Origin: Azolla caroliniana
Taxonomy: Eukaryota; Polypodiophyta
Assembly (NCBI GenBank): GCA_043228905.1
Contig: JBHGNT010000004.1
Coordinates: 12,896,001 to 12,960,000, forward strand
Direction of reading: 5' to 3'
DNA: 64,000 bases
The notes under the pieces were generated by a model. The model saw nothing but the letters and a program-made list of their open reading frames with translations, had not been told where the DNA came from and made no database searches. How positions within the stretch are numbered: the first letter of the stretch is position 1; the number at the start of each line of letters is the position of its first letter. A program made the translations under genes and the position numbers. Positions 19,438 to 31,014 of this stretch are shown here, one piece after another.

Positions 19438-22400
19438 ATGGGCGGTGTAGATGATTGTGGTTCACCGCCTTCAAAACGTTTGAAGCATTTGGCACATATT
19501 TTTGCAGAAGAACCGTCTCCATCTTTGCTAAGCTTTAATCCATCTATGGCCAGATCAATATACCACACAGAATCCTTTTCTTCTTCCTCGTCATCATTGA
19601 AATCTTCATCTTTGTCCTCTTCTTCTTCTTTGCTTCCATCTGTTCATCCAGAGATTGAAGAAACTTTGCTTGGGGTCAATGGTCTAATCCGAAAGACAGA
19701 ATTTGTGAGAGTGATAACACAATCCTTGTATTCTTTAGGTTATTGTAAATCAGCCTCTCTTCTAGAGCAAGAATCTGGAATTCCATTACAATCTCAAGCC
19801 ATTTCGAGTTTTCAAAACCTTATTCTTGAAGGAAAATGGGATGAGAGCATAGATTCTTTGAAGAATCTCGAAATTGAAGACACAAAGAATCTAAATTCTG
19901 CAGCTTTGCTCATTTTGGAGCAGAAATATATTCATCATTTAAAGAAAGGAAACATATCTGAAGCTCTTAAAACACTTCGAAATGAGATCGCTCCTTTGCA
20001 AACGGATAAAGAAAAGCTTCATTCTATGGCATCTTGTTTGATATGTCCGGATAGAATCGAAACTCTTCATTCAGTTGTCAGAAAGAATTCCAATTCTTGT
20101 GTTGATTTTCGACATAAAATCTTAGAAATTCTCCAAGGGATTCTATCACCTTCTGTTATGATACCGGAGAGGAGATTGGAGCATCTTTTGGAACAATGTT
20201 TGAAGGACCAAATGAACGCTTGCACTTATCACAATTCTTCAGATCAGACCGTATCCCTCTTGACTGATCATCAGTGTCATAGAGATCAACTTCCAACTCA
20301 AACAATTCAGGTTCTTATTTCTGAGATATATGTTTGTCTGAGATAAGTGAATATTAGAAAATCATACTTTTGGACAGTTTAGGAACCCTTTAGTTGAGTT
20401 TTGCAGTATCGTAATGTTAGATCATCTGTTAAAAACACAGCATGCTAGTACCAATGTTTGCTGTTTTCCAGTATCTTTATGTGAGATCATCTGTTAAACG
20501 CACCAAGCTAGTATCAATGTTCGTTTCACAAAGCAATTATGTTGTTGCATGTATTTTGCCATCCTTTGATATTGGATTCTCCAGGGACACAATGTGTTAC
20601 TTGAATTGCTTGCAATATTTCATAAATAAAATATGTTTGTTGAATGTGTTTTTCAATACAGCTACCAAATCCAGGCTTATAGGAGTGTATTTCACTTATT
20701 CATGGTGAATTTAGTTTCTTTGATTGGACTGAATGAATCTACATAGTGTATGCGCAAATGCAACAAAAATTTCTATCAATATAAGGTGCTGGCTTAGCAC
20801 CCCTCTTCACTGGCATAGAGGGAACACACATTTTCCTATATTGCAGGTAAAACAAATGGATGCATCCATTGTTCGACAATCAAGTAGATCACCTCTTGCT
20901 ATATCTTGACAAGGTGCATTTGTCGAATATTCTGTGATACTTTTTGTTTTGGAAGGGGGTCAGTGTTTAACCTCCTGTCTTCTGGAAATATCCACTGCTG
21001 CCAAAGAGTTTACACAGAGATGTGCTTATTCTTGTAAGACAAAACTCTGGCATAGAACATGCATGAAAGGCATAGGACATCATACAACAGGATCATAGAA
21101 ACTTTTTGACCCAAGAACAAAATTTGCAAAGAAGGTCAATACGTTTGACACTTGATACATCTAAAACCAGGATAAAATAGAATTTATACACTTTCTTTCT
21201 TTTACATTGGACATATTGTATGGACGTGAGCTTCACCTTAAGATTGTTAATGACAATACGTTTGACACTTGAAGGATTCCATGGCATCTTCTACATTGTG
21301 GTATGAATGAATTGGTTAATTGCTCGTTCTGACCACAAGTTTCAAGAAGGTGCTGCCATCCATGTTACGAATGACCTTGTGGATTTCTTTTACATTGGAT
21401 ATATTGTATGGACGTGAGCTTCACCTTGAGATTGTTAATGCCAATATGTTTGACACTTGAAGGATTCCATGGCATCTTCTACATTGTGGTATGAATGAAT
21501 TGGTTAATCGCTTGTTCTGACCACCAGTTTCAAGAAGGTGCTGCCATTCATGCTACGAGTGACCTTGTGGATTTCTTTTACATTGGATATATTGTATGGA
21601 TGTGAGTTTCATCGTGAGATTGTTAATGACAATACGTTTGACACTTGAAGGATTCCATGGCATCTTCTACATTGTGGTATGAATGAATTGGTTAATTGCT
21701 CGTTCTGACCACCAATTTCAAGAAGGTGCTGCCATTCATGCTACGAATGACCTTGTGGATTTCTTTTACATTGGATATATTGTATGGATGCGAGCTTCAC
21801 CTTGAGATTGTTAATGCCAATATGTTTGACACTTGAAGGATTCCATGGCATCTTCTACATTGTGGTATGAATGAATTGGTTAATCGCTTGTTCTGACCGC
21901 CAGTTTCAAGAAGGTGTTGCCATTCATGCTACGAATGACCTTGTGGATTTCTTTTACATTGGATATATTGTATGGATGTGAGCTTCATCGTGAGATTGTT
22001 AATGACAATACGTTTGACACTTGAAGGATTCCATGGCATCTTCTACATTGTGGTATGAATGAATTGGTTAATTGCTCGTTCTGACCATCACTTTCAAGAA
22101 GGTGCTGCCATTCATGCTATGAATGACCCTGTGGATTTCTTTTACATTAGATATATTGTATGGACGTGAGCTTCACCTTGATATTGTTAATGACAATGTG
22201 TTTGACACTTGAAGGATTCCATGGCATCTTCTACATTGTGGTATGAATGAATTGGTTAATCGCTTGTTCTGACCACCTGTTTCAAGAAGTTGCTGCCATT
22301 CATGCTACGAATGACCTTGTGGAGAAGACTTAATTAAATCTGTGAATAAAGGAACAACCGTGAGACCTAGTTTAATAACCACTGCAGGTTCCTAATTGGT

Positions 22401-24780
22401 TAAGTGATCATAATTGATTTATCATTCATGAGCCCCCATCATATAGTCTTTCAACTATATTACAGTTGCCCATATATAGTTGAGGAAAACCAACTATTCC
22501 AAAATGTCCTATCAGAGCTCCAATGTTTCTAAACGCTCTTAAAACCTGGTTGTATGCCAATAATTTTGTACATAGGATTGGCAATTACTAGCCAGAAGGA
22601 TTGAACATGTAGGAATTCCAGCCATAGCTAACACGAAATGTGAAGAGTGCAGAGGAATTGTTGGAGAAGCAATTTGCTCACTGCTTCTTTTACCATGCAA
22701 GGGGATAGTTGTGTATGCACAGAAGGTTGAGCTGCATTTGTTTGAATAATAGGCTTTGCAATGTCTTGTCTTGCAGAAACAAGCTCTTGCCGTTGTGCCT
22801 CTCAAGACTCTAGCTATTTTGTTTCCTTTTGAGATATGGAAGGGCCATGCATGTACTACCTAAATTTGCTTTTCATATCAGCCTCTGAAATTAAATTACA
22901 ACAATCAAGGATTGTATCTTGAGCACGATCTCATCCTTACTTGATGCTGTTGGGCTAGACTCACCATCTTCATAGCAAGACCACCAGATTCATCCAGTGC
23001 TTGAGTTTTGTGATTAGAAGAGGAAACCTCTTCCACAATATTTTCTCTGTTTCTAGCCATTGGCTGCAAAGTCACTCTCTCAATTCTTCCACCAGCATCT
23101 AAACGTGTGTCACTTTATAATGTTAAAGGCTTTGGAAGATAGTTTGCATGTGCATTGGTTGTTTAAATAGATGGTCTGTCAGTCTCTAAGATTTTGCAAC
23201 TAGAACCTTATTTGTATTCTAGGAAGTCAAATTATATCGGTAATTCTTTTACTTTTAAAAGAATAATGCTAAGGTCAGGCTCCCCTGCCTCAGATTTTGG
23301 AAGACCATGAGAATGAAGTCTGGTTTTTGCAATTTTCTCACAATGGGAAGTTTTTAGCTTCTGCATCAAAAGACCACACAGCAAAAATTTGGGAGGTAAC
23401 CTCTTGAATTTTTTTTTATTACCCTTAGAATGCAATTTCAGAATGTTATTTTATTTACATATTTTTTATTGATCAGGTGGTGAGTGAAGACATTGTCAAT
23501 CTGAAGTGCACTTTGGTAGGCCATGAAGAGGCCATTTCTTTGGTTTCTTGGAGTCCTAATGATCAAATGATTTTGACTTGTGGCCATGAAGAAGTGGTGA
23601 AATTGTGGGATGTTGAGTCTGGAATATGCAAACTCACATTTGACAAGCCAACTAAGAATTTTACTGCATGTGCATGGTTCCCAGATGGGAAGCGGTTCAT
23701 CTCAGGTGGAGGTGACAAATATATTTACATATGGGATGTAACTGGAAGACAATTGGATAGTTGGAAGGGGCATAGCGAACATCATATCCATGACATGTCT
23801 GTGACCCCAGATGGAGGTCGGATTATTACTATCAGTGACAAGCATATTAGGATTTATAATCTGGAGACAAAATTAGAACAAGTAATTAGTGAAGAAAAAT
23901 CTGTGACATCCCTTTCACTCTCTGGAGATGGGAAATTAGCACTAGTGAACCTTTTGAACCAAGAAATTCATTTGTGGGATATTGAAGATAACCGGCTACT
24001 ATCAAAATACGTTGGACATAGGCAAACCCGCTATGTCATCAGGTCATGCTTTGGGGGAGCTAATCAAGCCTTCATTGTAAGCGGTAGTGAAGACTCACAG
24101 GTTAGTTTTAACTTGATGCCTTCACAAACTGAGCAAGGAAAATAAAAATTATAAGGGGATGACAATACCATATCCTCAAGTGTTTCCTCAATAGCCCTAG
24201 GTATTATTATTTCCCCAAATGCCATTTTCAACCCTCTCTCGAGCAATTAGGTCTGCTATTTGAGCAGTTATGTTGTCAATTCTTCCCTTTTTTCTCTATT
24301 GTGTTTGTTAATTTTAGCAATGATATGGTCAACTCGTTCCTCCTCCCTTTAAGGGTTGATCAAGGGAACCTGGGGAAATAACAGACGAATGAGCATTTGG
24401 GAAATAAAGAAACACTTGGATATTTCAGGGTTTTTCCATTATAATAATGCTGAAACACAAATCGGACATTCCTAATGTTGCACAGTTGATGCTTATATTA
24501 TGCTGAAAACTAATTGCTTGACTATAGCTGGTTATGAATATTACAGGTGTACTTATGGCACAGGAGAAAGGGTGAACTTTTGGAGGTATTGCCTGGTCAT
24601 GCAGGGACTGTTAACTGTGTCAGTTGGAATCCGACTAAACCCTCGATGTTTGCATCTGCTAGTGATGATTATACAATACGCATATGGGGCTCAAAAAAGC
24701 TCAAATTGATTGCAAAGGAATCAAGTGCTAGCAATGGTGATGTTCATGTGGGGAATGGGTTCTCCACACCATGTTTTTGA
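19438..24780 (+). CDS. WDR26: WDR26/GID7-like LisH-CTLH-WD40 protein, four exons, 610 aa
   Basis: Exons: 19438-20310, 23294-23395, 23477-24100, 24547-24780, all with GT-AG introns and phase 0. The protein has a polar N-terminus with a Ser-rich run (residues about 46-65), a LisH motif (about 86-118), a CTLH domain (about 124-182) and seven WD40 repeats (about 292-610) ending in typical WD or WE/WG. The length fits plant WDR26 (about 590 residues). In known relatives, WDR26/Gid7 is a scaffold of the CTLH (GID) ubiquitin ligase; the plant protein is also linked to TOPLESS and ABA signalling. Here no element interrupts an exon. Intron 1 is 2983 bp and holds a satellite array. Identity is confident; exon 2 is called from splice sites and repeat continuity. 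Confidence 0.93.
20311..23293 (+). other. WDR26 intron 1 (2983 bp)
   Basis: Donor CAG|GTTCTT, acceptor TGCCTCAG|ATT. AT-rich and free of retroelement coding sequence, but it carries the 188-bp tandem array at 21201-22323. Introns 2 (81 bp) and 3 (446 bp) are ordinary. Confidence 0.88.
21201..22323 (+). repeat. Six-copy 188-bp tandem array with dimeric (376-bp) pattern
   Basis: The landmark TTTACATTGG (TTTACATTAG in the last unit) recurs at 21201, 21389, 21577, 21765, 21953 and 22141, exactly 188 bp each time. The units alternate: units 1, 3 and 5 carry GACAATACG and ATTGCTCG; units 2 and 4 carry GCCAATATG and ATCGCTTG; unit 6 is mixed, with GACAATGTG and ATCGCTTG. So the array is about three copies of a 376-bp dimer. 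No long open frame runs through it. Confidence 0.95.
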
Positions 24781-26415
24781 TTAAGTTTACACCCAAAGGT
24801 TTCCTCCTTATTGCCAATGTTTCAATGTCTTTTTTTGGTGCCTCATGTGATTTAGCAATTTAAGTTGTTCTCTCCTGGTTTGTGTAGGGGATAAAAATAT
24901 ATAACCTTTCAGCACTGGAGCTCTTTTTATCCATTGCAAACAGATAAAATAGAACCTCAGGATGAGTTGTTGGCATCTTTCTTCTCAGCATGCTTTGCAA
25001 GGTGACTTGTTTCATTGAACCCAAACATATTCATTGCACTGGTTTGGTTGATATGAAACTTGTTTGTTATACGAGGAATATCATACTTACAAAATGGGTT
25101 CAACAAATGAGGTATATTGTTGCTAAAGGCAAGTGGAACTCGCGATGTCTCAATGTCCATGTTCTAATGCATCTACATTCTCTCTATCTTGAGATGAAGT
25201 ACATATATCTTTAGAGCTAACGTCAGTGTGATAAACCCAAAAAACTGTTTCTTGTTTCTGCTGCAATGTTTATTGTAGTAATTCATTTATGAATTTTTCA
25301 GTGTTAATTGTCTTACCTCATTCTGTGATATTCAATAGTGATAAAGAAAATATTGCCTCTCAATGAAGGTTGAATTGTTCTTTATTATGCATTTGCTTGA
25401 AATGTGGATAATCAAATGTGTTGGTTGCCACAGTAATTTCAACATGTTGGTCCAATGTTTGGATTGTTTATTGAGGATATGGTTTTTGTTTCACGTTTAT
25501 CATTCATGGACTCAATTGAGTATCATTTCGGGAAAGTTCCTATTCAATTCTTTTATCTCCCTACTCCTTGATGAATGAGTGATGTTTTTATCAATGAAAT
25601 GTGTCTCATCTCTTCTTTATTTGATGTTTTTTGTCATTGATGATAATTTTAGAGGATAATGTAAGCCTACGGCAATCAATCTTCCATATGTATAAGGATG
25701 TGTTAAGCACCTCTCATCTGTAGTACAAACAATGAAGACATTGGCAATGACAAGGTCATGAGAAGAAGACACATCTCAAACCTTTAGACCAAAAGGCCAC
25801 CCCAATTTGAAATGGGATACTACCCGTTAAAGGTTGTGTAAAAGAGCTATGAAAGTCACTTTCTAAGTGACTTTTTAGCTTCTTTCCACAAGCTTAAAAA
25901 GCAAGAGCCCTTTTCGTATTCTAAGCTTGGCTTGTGCTTTTTCACCTACCTCTCCTTTGTATTAGATTGTCAAACCCAAAGGACCAAGAACAAAGCAGGC
26001 AAGCCCTTGCAACCAAAAAGGAACTAAATATGCATAGCAAGAGATGACCTCAAGTTTGGAAATCATGTTTTGAATTGTAGAGGATATCCTAGAGTAATGC
26101 TTAGCTCATGATATAAATATTATATTTTTGTTTGAAAATTGGGGAAATGAAGCTTAATATTGATGGCTATGTCATATAATCTATATGGCCTTGCATTAGA
26201 AATCATATTGTGTGAGCAAGAGTAGCATTACTATCTATGGTATGTAAGTATGATGAATATATAAGATATACGTGGGTTGAGGTAACATAGTGTAAAGGTA
26301 AACTTCATATGTGCTAACATTCACATACATGTGGGTTGAGGTAACATTATGTAAAGGTAACTTCATGTGGCATGTTGTTGCGTTCTCCGTAGAGAATCCA
26401 ACTACTATGTTTATA
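24781..26415. other. Gene-free AT-rich flank downstream of WDR26
   Basis: Likely 3' UTR in the first few hundred bases, then nothing I can identify. A short near-duplicate (GTGGGTTGAGGTAACAT) occurs at about 26273 and 26331. Open frames are short and lack codon signal. Confidence 0.6.
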
Positions 26416-26827
26416 TGAGCTAGATCATGATGATCATTTTTCCAATATATGTGTTGACATTCTCATATATGAGAAGATTGGAAAAGTTTTGGTTGTGGGA
26501 GATTTTAATGTTAGAGTTAGAACTTACCAAAAACTGTGGAAGTTGTTGATAATCTAATGCACTCAGATTTAACACATGACCAAGAAGATTATACCATGTC
26601 AAGAACTGGAGCTTTCAATAATGAGCTAGATCATGATGATCATTTTTCCAATATATGTGTTGACATTCTCATATATGAGAAGATTGGAAAAGTTTTGGTT
26701 GTGGGAGATTTTAATGTTAGAGTTAGAACTTACCAAAAACTATGGAAGTTGTTGATAATCTAATGCAGTCAAATTTAACACATGATCAAGAAGATTATAC
26801 CATGTCAAGAACTGGAGCATTCAATAA
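26416..26827 (+). repeat. Tandem duplication (2 x 206 bp) of a LINE endonuclease-like fragment
   Basis: Copy 1 starts TGAGCTAGATC at 26416 and copy 2 at 26622, nearly identical. In one frame it reads GKVLVVGDFNVR, the GDFN signature of the apurinic endonuclease of non-LTR retrotransposons, with DNLMHSDLTHDQEDY downstream. Only this scrap of the domain is present; the right copy ends at the gypsy-2 fragment. Confidence 0.6.
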
Positions 26828-27830
26828 TGCGTCTTTCAATTGTTGAACAACTTGTGTATGTTCATCAGTCCAAATAAACTTCTTCCCTTTTCTTAAAAGT
26901 TGGTAGATAGGATCTGATACATGTGCAAAGTGTGGTAACCAAAGATGATAAAACACACATGCACCTAAAAATCTTCTTACCTTCGTTACCGATTCGCAAA
27001 CCTTCTTCATATTTTGTATTGCATTAATTTTGATCGGTGAAGGCTTCCTCCCATACCAGCCACACATATGACCAACTATCAGAACTTTGTTCTGCCCAAA
27101 GGTTGACATTATTCTTGATAGTGTCAAATGTACCTGCTCAAGCTTATTTAAAATACTTTCACAATCATTAATCTGATCCATCACAAGCTTTATGCAACCA
27201 TTTCCAACCATAGTCTCATCTTTCTCTCTTTCTAAGCATCCTTTAATAGGAATATCATCTAAAAATGGCATAGTTACCTTTGGGATGTATTCATGTAGAA
27301 CTTTGTTCATTTCATTCATCATATGAGCAACTGAATTTGTCGCATCTTGAGGTATAGTGCACATTCAAACTAACCCAATTGGTGTTTTCATTGTTGTGAT
27401 ATTGCGACTATCAATTGCTAGTTGAAATTGGTTGTATCCTGAATATAGGTCTCCCACAGAGTAAATCGCTCTCCCAGCAAAAGCTTCCGCAAATTCATCA
27501 ACGATCGGCCTAATTCCTGCATTTGGGATTGTGACTTTGTTGATTGGTTGTAGATCTTGAATGAATATTAGAGAACCATCTTTCTTTGGAACTATGAACC
27601 ATCTATTGGAGTATGGTGCATTTGAAGGCTCTAAAATCTTCATCTTAAGTTTATCCTTTAGCAGCTCCAACAATTGAGGTAATCGAGCTCTCAGTACTGC
27701 AATAGGTTTACAATTCTAAGGAGTATGAGGGATAGTAAATATTACCATTGGCGTCACCACCTTTGGATCTACAAAACCAATCTCCTCAACTTTGAATGCG
27801 AACGCTTTCCCATGCCTAAAGATCCCATGT
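26828..27830 (-). mobile_element. Gypsy-2 fragment: Ty3 reverse transcriptase
   Basis: Two minus-strand frames (27673-27365, 27364-26795) cover the RT from PYSNRWFIVPKKDGSL through SVGDLYSGYNQFQL, NSVAHMMNEMNKV, PFLDDIPIKG and GHMCGWYGRKPSP to the RNase H border (FIWTDEHT). It is the same family as gypsy-1 and gypsy-3 by motif. Both ends are truncated and no LTR is present. The right edge meets copia-4 at a shared AAGATCCCA (about 27820-27829). Confidence 0.85.
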
Positions 27831-28215
27831 CTCGTTTTTGCATAAGGCTTGCATTTCTTCATTCATCGCGTCGACCCAACGCGGGTCCTTCACGGCTTCG
27901 GAAAGTGTTTCCTTCTCTCAGACATTCGCTACCTTCATCATAAAGGCGTAATGATACACCATGTACTCGTCGTAGCCGAATCGGCTTATGAGGTTCTTTT
28001 CACGGGTGGACCGGCGTAGCTTCTCATTTGCGGAGACTAATGCTTTCTTCGCTCCATTCGTTTGGATGATCGGGATGTCCAGGACTTCGAACTCACTGTC
28101 AAAGGAGTGAGTTGACTCATTGTCGATTGGATCTTCATATTCAAACCTCTACTATGTGCCGATTCTTTCGTTCGGCTACACCATTTTGCTGAGGTGTATG
28201 TCGACACGAGAATTC

Positions 28216-28800
28216 TCATCGTATTCCTTCCTTTCGGTGATATGTCGTAAACTTGTCCGAGCAATATTCTTTGCCTCTATTCGCTTGAAGGCAGCGTACG
28301 TGCCAACCAGTGGCTTTTTCGACTCCATTCTTGAACCTTTGGAAGTGGCCAAACACTTCGCCCTTCTGTTTCATCGGGTAGAGCAAGGTATGCCTAAAGA
28401 AGTTGTCGATGAATGTGACGTAATATCGGCAACCACCGAATGTTGCCGGTGGGGCTAGTCCCCACACATCTGAATGTACTACATACAGGATCCCTTTACT
28501 CACATTCCTCTCTTTCGGGAACAGATGTCGGTGTTGTTTTCCAAATTGGCACACCTCGCATATGCCTGTAATCTCTTTCTCAGTAATGTCGAGAGTCCGA
28601 TTACAACTCCTTTCGACTACATGTTCTGGAGCTTTTGGAGATTGATTTGGCTGATTCTCTTCTGCCACAGTTTCAAGTCTGTTTCGACTTTGAGGCCTTT
28701 TGTGAACATAACCGATTTCACCTCCTCTAATTCGAGGATGAACATTTGGCCTTCTCGGCGTCCATGTGCTATGATTTGATCGTCCTTTTCGATGAAGCAC
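28216..28800 (-). pseudogene. Copia-4 integrase fragment
   Basis: Contains the zinc-finger end (CEVCQFGKQHRHLFP), VHSDVWGLAP (first Asp) and a second-Asp region that reads QANRGKEYCSD, where an Asp-Gly-Gly is expected, so that catalytic residue is lost. Open but truncated and non-functional. Confidence 0.82.
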
Positions 28801-28814
28801 CCTTCATTATTGAA

Positions 28815-29024
28815 TCATACTTGCATACCTTGTTCGACAATCTGGCCTACCGAGACCAAGTTTTTCGTGATAGTTGGGACATGCAAGATGTTCTTGAGGT
28901 AGGTTTGTTTGCCGTCATTTCCGAATGAAATATTTCCGACATGCCGAATTGGGTGAGTCGTATCGTCTCTGGTTTCAACATAGCCGGGTTGATCGGGCTT
29001 TCGTAATTCTCGAAACCAATCTTC
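28815..29024 (-). pseudogene. Copia-4 protease/pre-integrase fragment
   Basis: Minus-strand WFRELRKPDQPGYVETRDD, IRHVGNISFG and HVPTITKNLVSVGQIVEQG motifs match the copia-1 region at 15044-15260. The insertion of copia-5 at 29025 removes the protease active site. Confidence 0.82.
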
Positions 29025-29701
29025 TGTTAGGAATATGTCCCTCCAGTGGGAGGAGCCGATTGTTTGGGCCAAGAAGTGCCGACAATCGAAGACTAGGAGG
29101 AGCAAACTACTTGGGCCGAGTACCGATAGTTGAAGAGTCGATTGCGAGAGTTGATAGAAAGGAGATCTAGGTCGAAGACGCGACTGACTAGTCGGGCCTA
29201 CCAGATGGTCGATGACCAGGATGACTAGTCGGACAGGCTGGACAATCAACACTAGGGTCAACTGATGTGCACTCATTATTATAGATAATAATAGTAGTGT
29301 TGTGTAGTAGTGGCTACATTTGTAAATAGCCCATACAAGGTATAAGTATAAATACACCTAGGTCTAGTAGTGTTAGTTGTGTGTGTGAGTGAGGCAGAAC
29401 CGTGTGTGATCCTCTGTTGTAGAGAACGACAGAGAAGAGTGAGAACGTAAAGAGAGACTGTGAGAGCGGCACCATAGCCGTGTTCTGTAAGAGCCCTGCG
29501 TGGCTGCTACACTTAGATTAGAGAGTGTTGTACTCTAATACCGTCCTTGTATATCCACTATATATAGTGAAGTTCCGTTCTTCGTGGTTTTCTCCCGCTT
29601 TAGGGTTTCCACGTCAAATCTGTGCACATTGTCTTCTGTGTTTCAGAACTGTGTATTTTAGCGGATTCCTTTATTGTGGATTGACGATTCGTTTCTCAAC
29701 A
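29025..29701 (+). repeat. Copia-5 5' LTR
   Basis: 677 bp, TGTTAGGAATATG...TTTCTCAACA. A TATA-like TATAAATACACC lies at about 29346. The first 262 bp match 38988-39249. Confidence 0.92.
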
Positions 29702-29704
29702 AAC

Positions 29705-29716
29705 TGGTATTAGAGC
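29705..29716 (+). other. Copia-5 primer-binding site
   Basis: TGGTATTAGAGC, three bases after the LTR; one C-to-T change from the initiator-Met type. Confidence 0.85.
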
Positions 29717-30474
29717 TTGAGGTGCACGCATGGAAGGAGGTGTGAGCGGCTTCCTAGGAATGATAGTTCTGAACTCTTAGAACTATGCAGAATGGAAGAT
29801 AAAGATGAAGGACCTTCTCATTGTCAAAGACTTGTACGAGCCGATTTACAGAGTAGAAATACCCACGGGAGTATTAGAGTCGGAATGGAAACTTCTCAAC
29901 AGAAAGGCGGTGGCCACCATCCGCTAGTGTGTCGATGTAAGTGTCCTTCAACATGTGGTGAACGACACGAATGCCCACGAGATGTGGCAGAAATTGTCAG
30001 GTCTATACGAGAGGAAGAACACCCTCAATAAAACCTCACTGATGAGAGATTGTACGGTTGAAATACAGAGAGGGTGAGAGCATCGTCGAATACATCAGCA
30101 CATTCATGGGGTATGTGAATCAACTTGCTACAACCAAGTTTCCCCTCAATGATGCCATGCAGGCCATCTTGCTGATGTGCACACTGTCGAATAGCTGGGA
30201 GAACCTGGTGGTTACTCTCAACACCTCATGTCAAGAAGGGAACTTGTCTTTACAAGTGGTGAAGACAAGCATCCTGAATGAGGAAGCGAGAAGGAAGGAC
30301 AAGGGTGTTCTAGTCCAGCCGGAGTCAAATATGACTCAACACATCGGCAGAAGGAGGAACCGACAATGAAGTCCACCTAAGAGAGAAAATTTTCAAGCTA
30401 GGTTGAAGTCCAGAGGTAAGCTCGTGTGCTTCTATTGTGGAAAACCTGGACACTTCTAGAAGGACTGTCGACAC
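29717..30474 (+). pseudogene. Copia-5 gag
   Basis: Gag in two or more frames (29717-30031, 30058-30369). Motifs include KYREGESIVEYISTFMGYVNQLA and LLMCTLSNSWENLVVTL, and a zinc knuckle CFYCGKPGHF-stop-KDC near 30430-30470 in which a Gln codon has become TAG. Frameshifts and stops make it non-coding. Confidence 0.82.
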
Positions 30475-31014
30475 ATGAGGAAGGACAAAAGTGTCGGTAA
30501 TGGTGCCGAACCTAGGAAGATTCCTGATGAAACGAGCACTTTAGCCATTGCTATGAGCAATGAAGAACTATTGTTCATTTGCGAACAGACAAGTGCAAAC
30601 CTTGCGAGTGAAGAATGCACTTGGGTGATCGACTCCGGTGCATCCTTCCACATAACTCCGTCGAGAGAGTATTTCTTGACTTACATAGATGATGACCATG
30701 GTTATGTAAAGATGGGCGACAGTGGGGAGTGCAGGGTAGCCGGAATCGGAAGTGTCTGCCTGACGACGCCGACGGGGTGTCGGTTAACTCTAAAGGATGT
30801 TCGATAGGTCCCCGATATCAGATTGAATCTGATATTGACAGGAAGACTGGACGACAAAGGCTATAATGGTAGTTTTCAAAATGATAAGTGGAAGTTCTGC
30901 CGAGGAAATCTTATAGTGGCCCGAGCACAGGAGGAAGGCACATTGTATACGATGCAAGCCCGACTGCCCGACTCGGAAGTGAATGTGGCGACCGACTCGG
31001 TAGGACAGATATGA
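30475..31014 (+). pseudogene. Copia-5 protease
   Basis: Contains TWVIDSGASFHITPS with an intact DSG active site, VKMGDSGECRVAGIG and RLTLKDVR, interrupted by a stop at about 30805, then LNLILTGRLDDKGY. The frame ends with TGA (31012) in place of the Trp of the WHKRLGHM zinc-finger start. Confidence 0.83.

Larger units (their letters stand above)
27831..29024 (-). mobile_element. Copia-4 fragment (copia-1 family), internally deleted
   Basis: Minus-strand pieces of a copia-1-like element. They comprise the RT entry motif (about 27844-27950), a jump near 28140 to integrase (28216-28800) and the protease/pre-integrase region (28815-29024). It is cut on the right by the 5' LTR of copia-5. Against copia-1 the stretch between RT entry and the integrase end is missing. 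Confidence 0.85.

Noticed and set aside
20311-20346. Exon 1 frame running on to a stop at 20346 as a short complete protein
   Set aside because: A GT donor at 20311 and the WD40 continuation from 23294 give a full seven-repeat protein of family length; the short form would lack all WD repeats.
21201-22323. CRISPR-like array
   Set aside because: Units are contiguous 188-bp satellites without spacers, in a plant intron.
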